A DNA stretch of 64,000 bases, taken from NCBI GenBank assembly GCA_001557505.1, contig LSAX01000006.1, positions 1,674,001 through 1,738,000 on the forward strand. The letters are read 5' to 3'. Shown here piece after piece: positions 32,073 through 43,897 of the stretch. Both the position numbers and the translations under genes were made by a program. This stretch comes from Reticulascus tulasneorum (Eukaryota > Ascomycota > Sordariomycetes > Glomerellales > Reticulascaceae). The notes beneath the pieces are model-generated. The model saw only the letters and a list, made by a program, of their open reading frames with translations, made no database searches and was not told the DNA's origin. The number at the start of each line of letters is the position of its first letter. The first letter of the stretch is position 1.

Positions 32073-34936
32073 ATGTCTGCCGCCACAATGCCACCGCCGG
32101 TCATCCCTCCCCGACCTTCTAGGAGTCACGAAAAGGGTGAACAGGCCGCCTCCATGCCCAAGATTCCTCCTCGCCCGATTCACAAGCGAATCGAGCGGTC
32201 CGTCTCCCCCAACCCGGACCGCTTCGCTCCCTCGCCTCTCAACGACACCTTCTTGTCCAGGAGCCCCAAAGCAATCCGCTTCAGCACCCACAACAACGTC
32301 AACGAGTATGAACCCATACATCGCCCGGGCAGCGTCAACATGCCCTCTCTCGGTGAAGAGGGAAACGAATATGAAGCCATGGGTGACGACCAGGCCACTT
32401 CTCCTCCCTCTCTGTCGTCTTCCCCCGAGCAGACAAGAACCGTCGCCGAAGACCTGAAGCTTCACGCTCCGAAGCCATCGCTCCCCGCACAGAGTGCCAA
32501 ACAGCGGGTCATGACCGTTACCCGAACCGATTCCGATAAGGCTGCCTCCTTCGGCATTGGCAAGCCAAGCAGTGAGGAACCCCAGCCCTCGAAAGACAGC
32601 ATCAAAAAGAAGTCGAGTACAAGCCAGCTGTCGCACACCGAGAGTCTCTTCGATGACGAGGAACACGGGATTCCTGAAATCGGTCAGCGTGTCCCCATGT
32701 ATCCCAACGCTGGTGATGTGCAGGCACCTTCGCCCGCCCCCGTTTCTGGCATTGCCGAGGGACTGAAGTCTACCACTCCTCGTCATCACGACCGAAAGCG
32801 TAGTGCGCGAGGCTTCGTCGATCTCCCCCCTGGAAGCTATGGTCTCCATGGCCACCACAGCGCGCCACAGCCGGCCGATAAGTTCGCAAAGGCTTGGTAT
32901 GAGAAGCATCCAGACAAGGTCAAGAAAGAATGCTCCATTCCCGTTCACGATCGCCAGAACGATTTTGCGATGAGCAGCGTTGAACTCAACAAGATCGTGC
33001 GGGAAACTCTGAGTCGTGGCTCTGGACTAGGTAAGCATCGTTTGCAGTTCCCACAGTTTCCTCATTTGACAATTTGTTAGGAACATCAGCTGCGTACGCT
33101 GGCACTCCGAGCGAGGAGATCGGTTATCAAGCTCACGAAGAGTACACGTCTCGCATCTCATCGCCCCGCCCTTCTTCCACCCAGCCGACGTCCGACAATC
33201 GCGTCACATCTCCACGTGCAAAGAACTCGCAGCCCGATATTTCAGTTTCCCCACCCCCGAATGAAGATGATGAAGACAACGAGACAATTCATATCGACGT
33301 GCCGAGTCGTAGGAAGAGCCGCTCATTGAGCGAGGACGAGCAGGGTGGTGGGCCCGAAAGCGGAGAAGAGGGGTACACAGCGCCAATTCTAGCTCCCGAC
33401 GAAATTGCGAAAGATCCTTCTCCTTATGAACTGCAACCAGCTGTCGAGCCGCCTCCGGAACGCCGTGGGAGCGCCTTCGAAATGGAAGGACCGTCGAGTC
33501 GACCCACCAGCCGTCCCGCAAGCATATACAATAATCATTCACAGCTCGAACTGCAATCAACGCCTCTCGAAGACGTTGAAGAGTACGAGCCACTGTTCAC
33601 CGAAGACTCGAACGGTCGCAAAGTGGAGTCCGATCCAAGCAAGTGGAAGCCCCGTCACAAGTTCCCCAGCAAAGACATCTGGGAAGACGCTCCCAACAGC
33701 GTGCACTACACTGCCGAGGTGTCGACGCCGGAACTTGAAGAGGAGCAAGCCAGATCCAAGCCCGTGGAGGAGCCTGAACAGCGCTCCGAGACTCCCGCCC
33801 ATGCTTTCGCCCGCCAACAGGAAGAACTCGCGGAGAAAGAGTCTCGGGACCCCGAGAAATTGAGGATAAAGGACAAGAAGCCTATCTGGCTTCCGCATCA
33901 ACAAGCCAGCCGGCTGAAGGAAGAGCGACCGTCGGTACAGCGGTTTCCCAGTCGTGATATTTGGGAGGATGTTCCAGAGAGTCACTTGTACGAGACGACG
34001 GTAGAAACCCCAGAGCAAACAGAGGAGTCGCAACAAGCTCCCGCCAAGCCTCCAGTGCCTGCTCGGCCGCAAAAGAAACTCACCGACCCGAGCGACAAAC
34101 CAGCGATTCCAGACCGGCCGAAACCCAAGCAAACAATCAGTGATGACAATCTCAAGGCAAAACCAGCCTTGTCAGATAAGCCTAAGCCGCAGATCCCGGC
34201 GCGCCCCACCAAGACCCTACCCTCTGGCACCGATGCTAAAGAACAAGATTCGGCTCCTAAGCAAAAGCCAGCTGTTCCCGCCCGCCCCGTTGGTGGTAAG
34301 ATCGCGGCTCTACAGGCCGGGTTCATGTCAGATCTCAACAAACGCTTGCAGCTCGGTCCGCAGCAGCCAAAGAAGGAGGAACCTCCAGCTGCGGATCTGG
34401 CCGAAGAAAAAGAGAAGGCACCTCTTGTGGATGCCAGAAAAGGACGTGCACGTGGTCCACAGCGCCGGGCTCCGGCAAAGAGTCCTAGCCCCTCTTCAGA
34501 ATCCAAGTTGGCAGCACCGACTGGCCCTAGTCTATCTTTTTCGCCACTTCGTACCGTGTGGAGCATGGCCCCAGACGGCGAACTGTCTGTGGATGACGGG
34601 TCTGAAGCTGAGGAGCAAAAGCCAGAGCCTGTAGAGGTCGAAACTAGGACCGAGGAGCTGAAGTTTGAGGAATCTAAGCCCGGCTCGGATAAGCCTGAGG
34701 AAGTCAGGGCTGAAGAAGTTGAGCCTACAGAAACCGAGGAACCCGGAAAGGCGGGGCCCACAGAGGAACCGGAGAAACTGACGATAGAAACGGAAGAGGT
34801 CGCGCAAGAAGGTCCAACTGATGGACACAAAACCCTGGCAGCGAATATGGCTGGTGAGACGGTCGTGGAAGCGGCCGTAGAGGAGAAAAAGAACGAGGTA
34901 GAACCGGTAAATGGTGAAGAGACGGCCAAGGACTAA
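32073..34936 (+). CDS. AIM21: AIM21-like actin-patch protein, two exons
   Basis: Exons 32073..33030 and 33081..34936 (50-base intron) give 937 residues. The protein is mostly disordered and rich in Pro, Glu, Lys and Ser. Visible marks of the fungal AIM21 family: PPRP motifs at the N-terminus (VIPPRPSR, KIPPRPIH), KAWYEKHPDKVKKE near residue 270-285, repeated PARP/PDRP motifs (VPARPQ, IPDRPKP, IPARPTK, VPARPVG) suited to SH3 domains, and the block GGKIAALQAGFMSDLNKRL. A ~24-residue unit starting FPS[KR]DIWED occurs twice, near residues 514 and 608. The C-terminus is a long acidic tail. In yeast Aim21 binds the actin-capping protein and Tda2 at cortical patches; the role here is by homology. 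It is convergent with the thiolase gene. Confidence 0.85.
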
Positions 34937-35582
34937 CCTCAGGAGCATCCTCGCTCGCCGACAACAGGTTGTCTGCGAGTGAGAGGGTTTGTGTAAGTGA
35001 ACATATTGTGGGCGGGCCATCGGATGGATCAAAAATCGAGCTAGACGGGCCGTGTGTTTTACTTTCCCACATTTGCCACGGGTGTGCTTCTTCTATTGTG
35101 TTGCTTAACTGGATAGGTTCTTTCTCTTTTGCTTTTTGGGTTGCTCCAACTAGTTCTACGCTCCCTTTACTTGCCGACCTTACATATTTGCCATGTCCCA
35201 TGGCTGTATAGCATTTTTTGATACGTAGCAATACAATATTGCTTTCTGGGTTTGCTATGCTACGTGACTTGGGGCGAGATGTCTATCAGCAACGGCGGTC
35301 TCTGCGTTGGCTCTCTAATCTGATGCAGACGGTAGTTTTGTGCGTTGGTTGCTACATCAAGTCCGAGGAATCCGGGGGTTAGTTAGGGCGTCAAGTAGTA
35401 CCGTAGAGGGCGTCAGTCAATCACACTGTGTGTAATTTATTTCTTCAGATTTGTTTAGATTAGGAGAAGAAGCACGATGATATAATGCACATTTATAGCA
35501 TAAACATGAATCCATTTAGATATGTTTACAAGAACCCAATGCCTAAAGTACATGCCCCCCCCCCCCGTGATGATATCGCTTT
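34937..35582. other. Spacer between convergent AIM21 and thiolase
   Basis: 0.65 kb that should hold both 3' UTRs. A poly-C run lies at about 35556-35567. No gene was seen. Confidence 0.6.
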
Positions 35583-37047
35583 TTACTCTGCGACCCAAAC
35601 GGCGCTCATGCCCATTCCGGTACCGATGCACATGGATGTGTTGCCGACCTTTTGTCCCCGTCTCTTCAACTCGTACAGCAGCGTCGAGACCTGTCTCGCG
35701 CCGGTGCAGCCCAGCGGATGCCCGAAGGCGATGGCGCCGCCCTTGGGGTTGACCTTCTCCAGCGGGATGCCCAGCTTCTCCGCGGACCACAGGCACTGGC
35801 TGGCGAACGCCTCGTTGATCTCGTAGATGTCCACGTCCTCGACGGCGATGCCGGCGTGCTCGAGGGCCTTGGGGATGGCCTTGTACGGGCCCTGGCCCAT
35901 GAGCAGGGGCTTGATGCCGACGACGGCGGCGCTGACGAACTTGCCCAGGATGGTCTGGCCGAGCTTCTCGGCGGTGCTGCGCTTCATGAAGAGCACGGCG
36001 GCGGCGCCGTCCGAGACTTGCGAGGCGTTGCCGGCGTGGATGGAGCCGTCCTTGGCGAAGGCGGGCTTGATCTTGCCCAGGGATTCAGCGGTCACGCCGG
36101 GGCGGATGCCGTCGTCCTTGGATACTGTGATTTCTTTTGTCTCGCCCGTCTTGGGGTCCTCGTAGCTGACCTTGAGGGGAGCGATCTCGGCGTCGAAGAG
36201 GCCTTCGGCTTGGGCCTGGGCTGCCTTGGCGTAGGATGAGGCGGCGAATGCGTCTTGCTTGGCGCGGGTGATGTGTAGGTCGCGCGCCATGTCTTCGGAG
36301 AGGACACCCATGGGAACTTTGCAGTTTGCCGCTTCGGGAAAGTTCTCGAGCATCTGGGAAAACTCGCTCACCGCACCGGGGCTGTTACGGTTGGTCAGTT
36401 GAAGATCTTACTCGGACCCCAGGGCGAGGGATTGCAAGGACATACCCGTATTGAGTGCTCATACTCTCGACACCGGCTCCGATGCCGATCTCAATCATGC
36501 CCGTCTTGATCTGATTGATGACATCCACGCAGGCCTGCAGGCCGGACGAGCACTGGCGGTTCAGCGTGCGGACGGCGGTGGTCTCTGGGAAACCGGCAAC
36601 CAAGGCGGCGGCTCGCATCTCGGTTGCGCCGCCGCCGGGGGCGAGGACTGTGCCGACGCAGATGTCTTCGACGAGGGCGGGGTCGATGTTGGAGCGGGCG
36701 AGGAGGGCCTTCAGGGCGCCGACCATGAGGTCTGAGGCCTGAGTGTCTTTGAAACCGCCCTTGCCGCCCTTGGTGAAGGGGGTTCGGAGACAGGCTGTTA
36801 CGACGACCTGGGGGAGGTAGAATGTCAGTTCCGAGGGTCAAGAGGTAAGAGAAGGAGGATGGTGGCGGTGGTGGGGGGAGGGAGCCGTACATCATCGGCG
36901 TTCTTCTGAAGGATCTTGTCTCTGTTGCTGCCAGTGCTGCCGAACTGGCTGGACAGTTGAGTCAATCGTTCTAAAGCTATGAGAAGTCCGTTAGACGAAG
37001 ATGGTTCCAACAGCAGGTAGGTAGCCACAGGCAAGCTTACCACCCAT
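35583..37047 (-). CDS. POT1: Peroxisomal 3-ketoacyl-CoA thiolase, four exons
   Basis: Exons 37047..37041, 36976..36891, 36807..36446 and 36381..35583 give 417 residues. The enzyme cleaves 3-ketoacyl-CoA with CoA in the last step of beta-oxidation. Active-site residues are visible: C117 in NRQCSSGLQA, H373 in GHPLGCTGARQ and C403 in SMCIGTGMG; NEAFASQ is also present. The N-terminus MGALERLTQLSSQF contains a PTS2-like nonapeptide, R6-L7-x5-Q13-F14 (the last position is usually Leu or Ala), which points to import by Pex7. The first coding exon is only 7 bases (ATGGGTG), so the targeting signal is completed only after splicing. Two CCTCGG boxes, the site of FarA/FarB-type fatty-acid regulators, lie 190 and 365 bases upstream. 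Confidence 0.96.
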
Positions 37048-37234
37048 CTTGGAGTTTGGTATATAGCTTCTAGCTACAAGCGTCTTCGGAAGGTAGGGAT
37101 TGGGGGAGCTTTTGGAAGTGGAAAGAAGCTATATCGAGAAGAGAATCTAAAGGGAGGGTGAAAAAATAAGAAGGAGGAAAATGCTGTAAGACTGTAGATA
37201 GATATCTGGTTTCGGAAGCGCAAGACACGTTGAG

Positions 37235-37240
37235 CCTCGG
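37235..37240 (+). promoter_or_regulatory. Candidate FarA/FarB (CTF1) box, CCTCGG
   Basis: CCTCGG, the core bound by the fungal fatty-acid activators FarA and FarB, lies about 190 bases before the thiolase ATG (gene on the minus strand). Confidence 0.4.
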
Positions 37241-37409
37241 ATGTATGGGAATGGGATGGGTTGCTCCCTACCGTTCGGCGCAGGAGGGCATTGAAGAAAT
37301 GCAGGGAGCACCGCTGATGTCAGCTCTGCCTAGGTACCACCACCCTATGACCTACGGATACCCTGCTGGAGACAGCTACAGGGCACACCCACTAAACATT
37401 TCGCCGCGG

Positions 37410-37415
37410 CCGAGG
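37410..37415 (-). promoter_or_regulatory. Second candidate FarA/FarB (CTF1) box
   Basis: The plus strand reads CCGAGG, i.e. CCTCGG on the thiolase sense strand, about 365 bases before its ATG. Together with the copy at 37235 it makes fatty-acid induction plausible. Confidence 0.4.
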
Positions 37416-38270
37416 CACACATCCCCAAGTGTGGGACGGCCGCCTTTTGGCGCTCCTGCCCCGCTTTTTTTTCTTCTGGAGTCTTATGGGGGGGGGGGGG
37501 AGGCGTCTTTCACATGCTTTCCCCAGAAATAAAATAACTCGGGATGCCGTAGCTCGGCGACTGGTCATTGGCTGGCTGGACCCGACTAAGTACCAGTATG
37601 GCCGCCCACTGGTTGCGTCACAGGCACGACTGTGTGCGGGTGACCTTTGGTGGTTTTTTTCTTTCTCCTTGTATGTACGAGGACGGCGGAGGGGGGGCGT
37701 GTCACGAGGTTGGATTTTGGGGGGCTTTTCCGTTTACCGGTTTTGTAAGATCCCGAGACGGGATTATCGATCCTTTGGTTACTTAGTTAGCTGGTCCGTT
37801 CGTTCCCAGTAGATGTTGCGGCGATTGAAGCTGGGTGCTCCCCCACATGTGTTTAATTGGATGCATTGTGACAGTGATAATATCGGCTCCCATGTTGCCT
37901 TGGTGAGGCAACGATGGCATAACGGAAAGAGAATCGGCTTAGAAATGGGATGGACCGTGTAGTATGCAGACCTGACAATGGCCACCTCACTACAGCTACC
38001 AACCAAGTCTCATCATGACAGATGAATTTGAAGTGGCATTGACCCAGCTCATTGGATATTTCACAGTCGTTGTATTTGGCAATAATCTATCTTGAGAATA
38101 ACACCATAGCTATAGTAAATACAGTCAACTGACTTAAGCCTAGATCTCGAGAAGTTCAACCTAGACCGCAGGTCGTACTGGCGTCAAAGTTGACAGAGCT
38201 AGCCCTCATATATGCCCCAACATCTAGCACGCTCTTATTCAAACACTGACCTACGCTCGTGTACCATATC

Positions 38271-39983
38271 TCACACCCCGTCGTTCCAGCTGACAGGCTC
38301 AAATCGTAGAATCAAGCGATCCTTCGCTGGCCGGCCCGTGTACCCATCCGTCTGCTCTATCCCCTCATCGTCAACAATATGGCTTGTGAAATTCGTGTAA
38401 ATAGCCGCTACGATTTGCTTCATCTCTGGAGCTAAGTATCAGCATGTATGCTCAGGCACGTAACGAAAGAGGTCAAAACACACCGTTCATGGCAAAGTTG
38501 GATCCGATACACATCCTCCCCCCGCTGCCGAACGCCCAGAAGTACCTGTTCATCTCCTTTATCTGCTCTTCTGTGGTCTCGGACTCGAGCCACCGGGTAT
38601 AATCCCACACGGACGGGTTCGGGAAGACTCGTTCATCCCGGTGGACGGTGTGTGCCAGGGCTGCTACTCGCACACCGCCCGGCACGTTGTACGGGCCGAT
38701 TTGGCACGATGGAAAGGGAGTCTGCCGAGGCTGAGGACCCGGGATTGGCGCGTGGACTCGAAGGGCTTCCATGACTACGGCGTACAGGATCGGCAGGGCG
38801 TCGAGCTGTTTAGGGTCCGGCAGATGGCCTGGTCCATCGTCTAGCATTCTCATGCTTGGCTCCAGGCTCCGTAGTTCTGTCCTTAGTTTCTGTTGGAGAT
38901 CCAGGGACTGAGATAGATGCCAGGTGAGATATGTGAGAGTGACACCTGCCGTCTCCTGTCCAGCCAGGACGTGGTCGAACAGCTCCGAGGCAACAGATTT
39001 ATCTCTCTGCAAGATGGTGGTTGGGTAGATGATGGAACCTTTCCCATTAGTGCTATCCTCCCTCTCGATTCCGGCCTGCAGAGCCTTGAACACCACCGGC
39101 TCGTCTCCAGGGTCGGCACCCTGCACCTTCTCGACGTATACGGCGTCGTGCGTCTTGTCACATAACCGCAGGTTCCAGTCCGCAAGCTCCTGGTTCGCAT
39201 AATCCACCCATCTCGGATACAGTCGAATGCCGAAGCGTGCACAAAACGCTGTAAGGGCCGGCATCTCTTGCGGCCAGAAATGATAGTCGTTCCTCGCGAG
39301 GTACAGCTGCAGCCAATGGTCGCGATAGCCCTTCTTCTGCAGGAAGTTCGTGCTGTTGCGAAGCCCAAATACATAGGCCGAGATGAAGTCCATGGTCGTG
39401 GCGAGGAACGTCGAGTGGATATCAATGCCGTGCGGGTCCTGGTCCGGGCCGGATGAGTGTTTGAGAAGAGGCAGGAGGCGGTTGAAGAGGATGGCGCGGC
39501 TTTGGGCTTTGGCGGAAGGGGAGGACTGGATCTGAGATTTGGAGTAGACATTTGAGATCATGCGTTTGCGGAGAGAGTGCTCCTTTGAGCCGCGGGTAGA
39601 GAACATGCAAGGCACTCTTCTCGACGTCAGTAGGTTGTGCGAATGTCTGGGTTCTGAACTCACCCATAATTGTCGAAAACCGAATACCAAGATGTCTTAT
39701 CAAACCCCCCTTGGTAGACGGTTCTCAGCGCCTCTACGCCATCTACGCTGAGTGCGTTCGGTCCGACCCGAATGACAGGCCCGAGTCTGAGGTGGGCATC
39801 ATGGAGAGTCCTATTCTCAGTCCCGCTCTTTCGGGTCTGTAAAATCCAGATTGGCGTGATCGGAGAAGACCAATGTGCTGGAGGGATCTTTGCTAGAGGT
39901 GAGAGGAAGATAGGGTACAGGATATAGCGATAAGCCAAGAAGATGGCCACCGCTGTGATCGCAGCTGTTGGTATCGTTGCCAT
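38271..39983 (-). CDS. Cytochrome P450 monooxygenase, three exons
   Basis: Exons 39983..39664, 39616..38484 and 38425..38271 give 535 residues (536 if the neighbouring acceptor at 39620 is used). The N-terminus (about 1-25) is a hydrophobic membrane anchor followed by a Pro-containing hinge (LAKIPPAHW), typical of microsomal P450s. Further marks: I-helix AGQETAGVTLTYL, ExxR as EALR, the PERF-like FPNPSVWDYTRWL, and the haem loop FGSGGRMCIG with the ligand near Cys476. The style (YPIFLSPLAKIP, GPVIRVGPNALSV, FSTRGSKEHSLRKRM) fits fungal CYP families used in secondary metabolism or xenobiotic oxidation. No backbone synthase or transporter lies nearby, so the substrate cannot be guessed. It is divergent from the F-box gene. 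Confidence 0.95.
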
Positions 39984-42023
39984 CGGAGGCGGTGAATGGG
40001 GCTGTGAAGCTACACGATGCCCTTGTTGCAAGTGTCTAAACAACCGATTCCTTCTATCTCATACAAGCACGAAGAATATGGTAGAAGGCTACTAGGAATA
40101 GTTTATAGTGCAGGCGTTACCATCTGGCGATGGTACCTCCAGGCGGGTTGTCGATAGGCCACAGTCTGAGGTAGCGCCTATGTCGATCGTGATACTACGG
40201 TGCAGCTCACACGTGCCTGAGCAGCCCGATTGGTGTGGTGTCTCTCCTCCAGACCTTCCTAGTCATGAGGCTCGCTATAATTCAAAGGTCCAACTGGTAT
40301 TTTGTTCCAGCAAGTGATGGGGAAGTTGCTGGAATCGCGACTTTGGTTGTGGTGATGTTGAGATTGAGGGCCAGGGTGAGTGCGGGGCTCTCCAATGCGG
40401 CCGAACAGCACGGTCTTCCACACAAACTGCGGATGGAATCCTGGGCCGTGGCAACAACCCTCCAAGATGGTCCGGATTTTACAAATAAAGCCGTATACTT
40501 ACCAGTGGAACATAAACTCGATTACATTGAGGCAATTGAGCTTCATGGTTGCTGATCACGGTGTTGCTCAGTGGCATAAGTGTGCTGTCGAGATTCTCTT
40601 TAACTAGTAGTGGCTACCACTGCTTGCCTCTATTCATTATCCGTTCGAACGGTTCATCAACTCGGTTTTATTTTCTTAGATTAAGACTACATAGCAACTA
40701 GACCAAATCTTGTCCATTACCTCGCCGATTAGCAAAGTGCTTGGCCAGAGGAGGATATGCTCTGCCAAGAAAGCTGCGATCTAGATACTCCGTTGGAGAC
40801 ACCAGACAACCTGGTCCGAGACCCGTTGGTGTGCAACAACTCGATAGTGTCTTCGATAGTTGGCTAGAAACATCCAGTCCAAGCCGTCTTTGGAAACTCG
40901 CTTCAGAACGAGATGTTCTTGCAGCGTTGGGCCATTCGACCAACTCTCAACATGACTCGGGGCATGCAACTGATGAGATACAATATAATCGCCAACTGGG
41001 GGCGACAATAATAACCATGAATAAGGATTTTATGATGGGAGGACTGCAAGGGCAAGACGGACTCAGCTGAACAACATGCGACTGCAGGAATTCGACATAC
41101 CGCGAGTCAGCCTTGCTGATACCACACGCATCGTAAGCAGACCGACGAAGGGCAGACTCTCCCAAATGGTAGGTGGATTAGGTTACTGGAGAATATTTGC
41201 CTCCCTTGCAGGAACCAGTTTGCCTCACCCAGCTTAGCCCCCGGCCGGTAATACGGCAGATGAGCAGAAAGAAGGCTTGCTTTGTGGAGACAAGTAATTG
41301 TTTGACTCATATCCAGACGATCGAACCTGGTCGCGTGTTTGCAGCAGAGAGTGAGTTCACTAGAGGTTTGATTGCCAGAGGCTTGGTTTGCAGTCAACCG
41401 CACCTAGCTTTTTGCGTGGAGTTGGGCAACGGTGACCCAGGCTACAACGTGGCTGAGCGGCGAAAATTGTGACTGCACCGCTGCAGACAGGCTTCCTGCT
41501 TGAATAAACGGTTTACTCTTTAACAAAACTTGCCAGTTCCTCTGAGAATGCATAATGATGCCGGCGGTGGTGCTGGACAAATACCACCAAGGCCCGAGTT
41601 CCGCATCGTATCATAAAAACGCATGCATGCCCGCCTTGCTCAACATGGTTAATTATGCATCTATGAAGACATCCTTCGATGCGTCATAGCCATAGCCCTG
41701 ACTATGACTCCCCCCCAGGCTTTTTCCACTAACGCACAGCAGCGCACACACTCCCTCCAAACCGCTTACAAGGGGGGGAACCGCCAAAACCTTACAGCAT
41801 CGCCACACTCTGATGACACAGAAGAATTCCACGCGGGGAGGAGGATCTTGAACCAGGGTCAGAATGGGAAACAGTATCCCGCACCTTGCATAAGAGGCAG
41901 CAGCAAGTCGGGAATATCAAGGCCCCCGTTTCCTCGGGTGGTTGATCGGTACTTTGAAAAAAACCACAACACACTACATTACAACTACTCAATGAAAAGT
42001 ACAAACCCATCATCATATTCACC
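39984..42023. other. Divergent promoter region, P450 (-) / F-box (+)
   Basis: Two kilobases without a supportable gene. Open frames of 60-110 codons occur on both strands, but none has a recognisable motif. Confidence 0.5.
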
Positions 42024-43897
42024 ATGCCGTTAGATACGCTCTCGGACGACCTCGTCCTGGAGATCATGACGCATCTCGGCACCGCGCGCGACGTGGCTCG
42101 CCTCGCCGCCTCGTGCCGCCGTCTGCACCGCCTGACGCGGGAGGACGGCTGGCGCGCCTTCGTCCGGACCTGCTTCCCCTCCCTGTCCGTCCCGCTGGGC
42201 AAAGAGCCGCGGTGGGACCGGCTGGCCGACTCCCTGACCCGCCAGGCGCGGTGCTGGGACAGGAAGTCGTTTCTGCCCGTCGCGTACACGGACAGCGGCA
42301 AGCAGGGAGGGGACTTCTTCCGTGGCGGCGGGAGCCAGTCGCGCCCGTTCCATCCCGTTGTCGATGCCCGCCTGGTCTTCAGCAACAGCTGGGAGCTGGT
42401 GGCCTGGGGGGCCGGAGAGGACGTGGTGGGCCGTTTCCGGCCGCTCGCCAAGGGGCCCGCGGGTGATGCGTGGTTCCGCATGGAGGGCCGCTTGGGAGGC
42501 TACGAGGCCGGGAGGGGAGACGTCACCGCCGTTGCCGTCGCGGAACCAGACGACAAGGTGGGCTTCGTCATCGGAAGGGCCAACGGCGATCTCCATCTCA
42601 TCTCAGGGGCCACGGGCAATGCCGGCCAGACGGTCTCGACGTTCAAGATCCCGAAGCCGCCCGGCAACCTGGAAACGACGACGTGGGGCTGCATCGGCTT
42701 CATCGACGTCCTGCCCGACCAGGATCTGCTCGCGGCCGGCAACCGCGCAAACGTCAGCCTATTCTCCCTGGATCCGTCCCGCGCCGGCGAATCGGACCCG
42801 CTCGACTCGCACGCCTTCAACAACCCGGCGGGCGGGCAGTCCAAGCTCTCGTTCATCCATTCCGTCAAGGCCATAGACAAGAACACTCTGGCCTGCGCTC
42901 TCGCAGGCGACATCGACCCCCTGCGGTGGCTGAGCATCACACCCTCGGGACTGACTGCCCACACGGCCTCCAAGAGCGCCGCGGTCGTGGCCGATTCCGG
43001 GCTCGACCCGAACGGGAAACTGACTGTCCGGGCCATCCAACCCCTGAGCTCGGGGTCCACGCCTGGCCACCAGGGGAATCTCATGCTCAGCGCGTGGGAT
43101 GACGGGACGTGCAGGTACGAACCCCCATCACTCTATGCGTGCATCTCATATATTGACATTAGATCACCAGACTTCTGGATCTCCGGACCCCATCCGCAGC
43201 CGACGCCATCTACAGGGACAGCTACCAGCCCTACGAAACAACCAGCTCGCTCCTCCTCTACGGCACCGACAGATTCGTCGCCGGGAGCAACGAGCACGCC
43301 GCCCTCAAGGTCTTCGACTTCCGCTGGCCGAAAGACTACGACCACACTCTCGCCCTCCCCTGCTCCAGCGTCGCCCCCTACCCGGACCCCATCAACCACG
43401 CCGCCAGCCTCCTGCCCCCCTCCCACCCCAGCGCCTGCAACCACGAGCTCGCCACCCTCTGCACCTGGCACGCCCGCTCCCGGCTGGCCGTCCACCGCCC
43501 CAACTACCGCGTGCACATCCACCCGTTCCGGACCCAGAGCACCCGCAGCGCGCAGCCCTCGCGCATCTACTCCCTCGCCAAGGCCTCCGACGTCTCCGAC
43601 TCGTTCTACGTCGGCGTCGCCGGCGCCGTCGCCGAGTTTTCCCTCACGGCGCGCGGTTCTGTCGCGCCGGCTGCCGTCGCCGCCGCGAAGAAGAGGGGCT
43701 GGCGCATGGAGGAGGCGGAATACAGCTTCGCCGAGACGTACGACAGCCCGCGGGAGGGTTCTCTTGGCGGCACCCGGATGCCGCGCCTTGTGCAGCGCTA
43801 CGAGGAGCCTTGGGCGGCGCCCGAGCGCTCGCAGTGGCATCGCTGGGATGAGAGGTTCCAGCGCCCGGCTCACTTTGGCTGGGCCGACTCCCTATAG
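42024..43897 (+). CDS. F-box protein, two exons
   Basis: Exons 42024..43114 and 43171..43897 (56-base intron; acceptor ACCAG chosen because it alone restores RLLDLRTPSAADA) give 605 residues. Residues ~3-50 are an F-box (LDTLSDDLVLEIMTHLGTAR, then DVARLAASCRRLHRLT), which binds Skp1 in SCF ubiquitin ligases. The rest has several spaced beta-strand-like segments with the WD-repeat feel (for example LMLSAWDDGTCRLLDLRTP, VAGSNEHAALKVFDFRWP), so a beta-propeller for substrate binding is likely, although repeats are not crisp. The codon usage is markedly GC-rich, which produces long shadow frames on both strands. The substrate is unknown. It converges with the gene at 44494. Confidence 0.88.

Larger units (their letters stand above)
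37048..38270. other. Thiolase promoter and P450 3' flank
   Basis: 1.2 kb without a gene. It contains the two CCTCGG boxes and a poly-G run at about 37489-37502. The rest shows nothing I can name. Confidence 0.55.

Noticed and set aside
31938..32948. 336-codon minus-strand open frame
   Set aside because: It is antisense to AIM21 exon 1; the sense frame has family motifs and a valid splice to exon 2.
33982..34929. 315-codon minus-strand open frame
   Set aside because: It is antisense to AIM21 exon 2, with Ser/Gly/Ala-rich composition that mirrors the Glu/Pro/Lys-rich sense frame.
35583..39983. Thiolase and P450 as a secondary-metabolite cluster
   Set aside because: No synthase, transporter or pathway regulator is near, and the thiolase has clear beta-oxidation features.
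42030..43873. Long antisense and shifted frames over the F-box gene
   Set aside because: The gene is very GC-rich, which leaves stops rare in all frames; only the sense frame shows the F-box.
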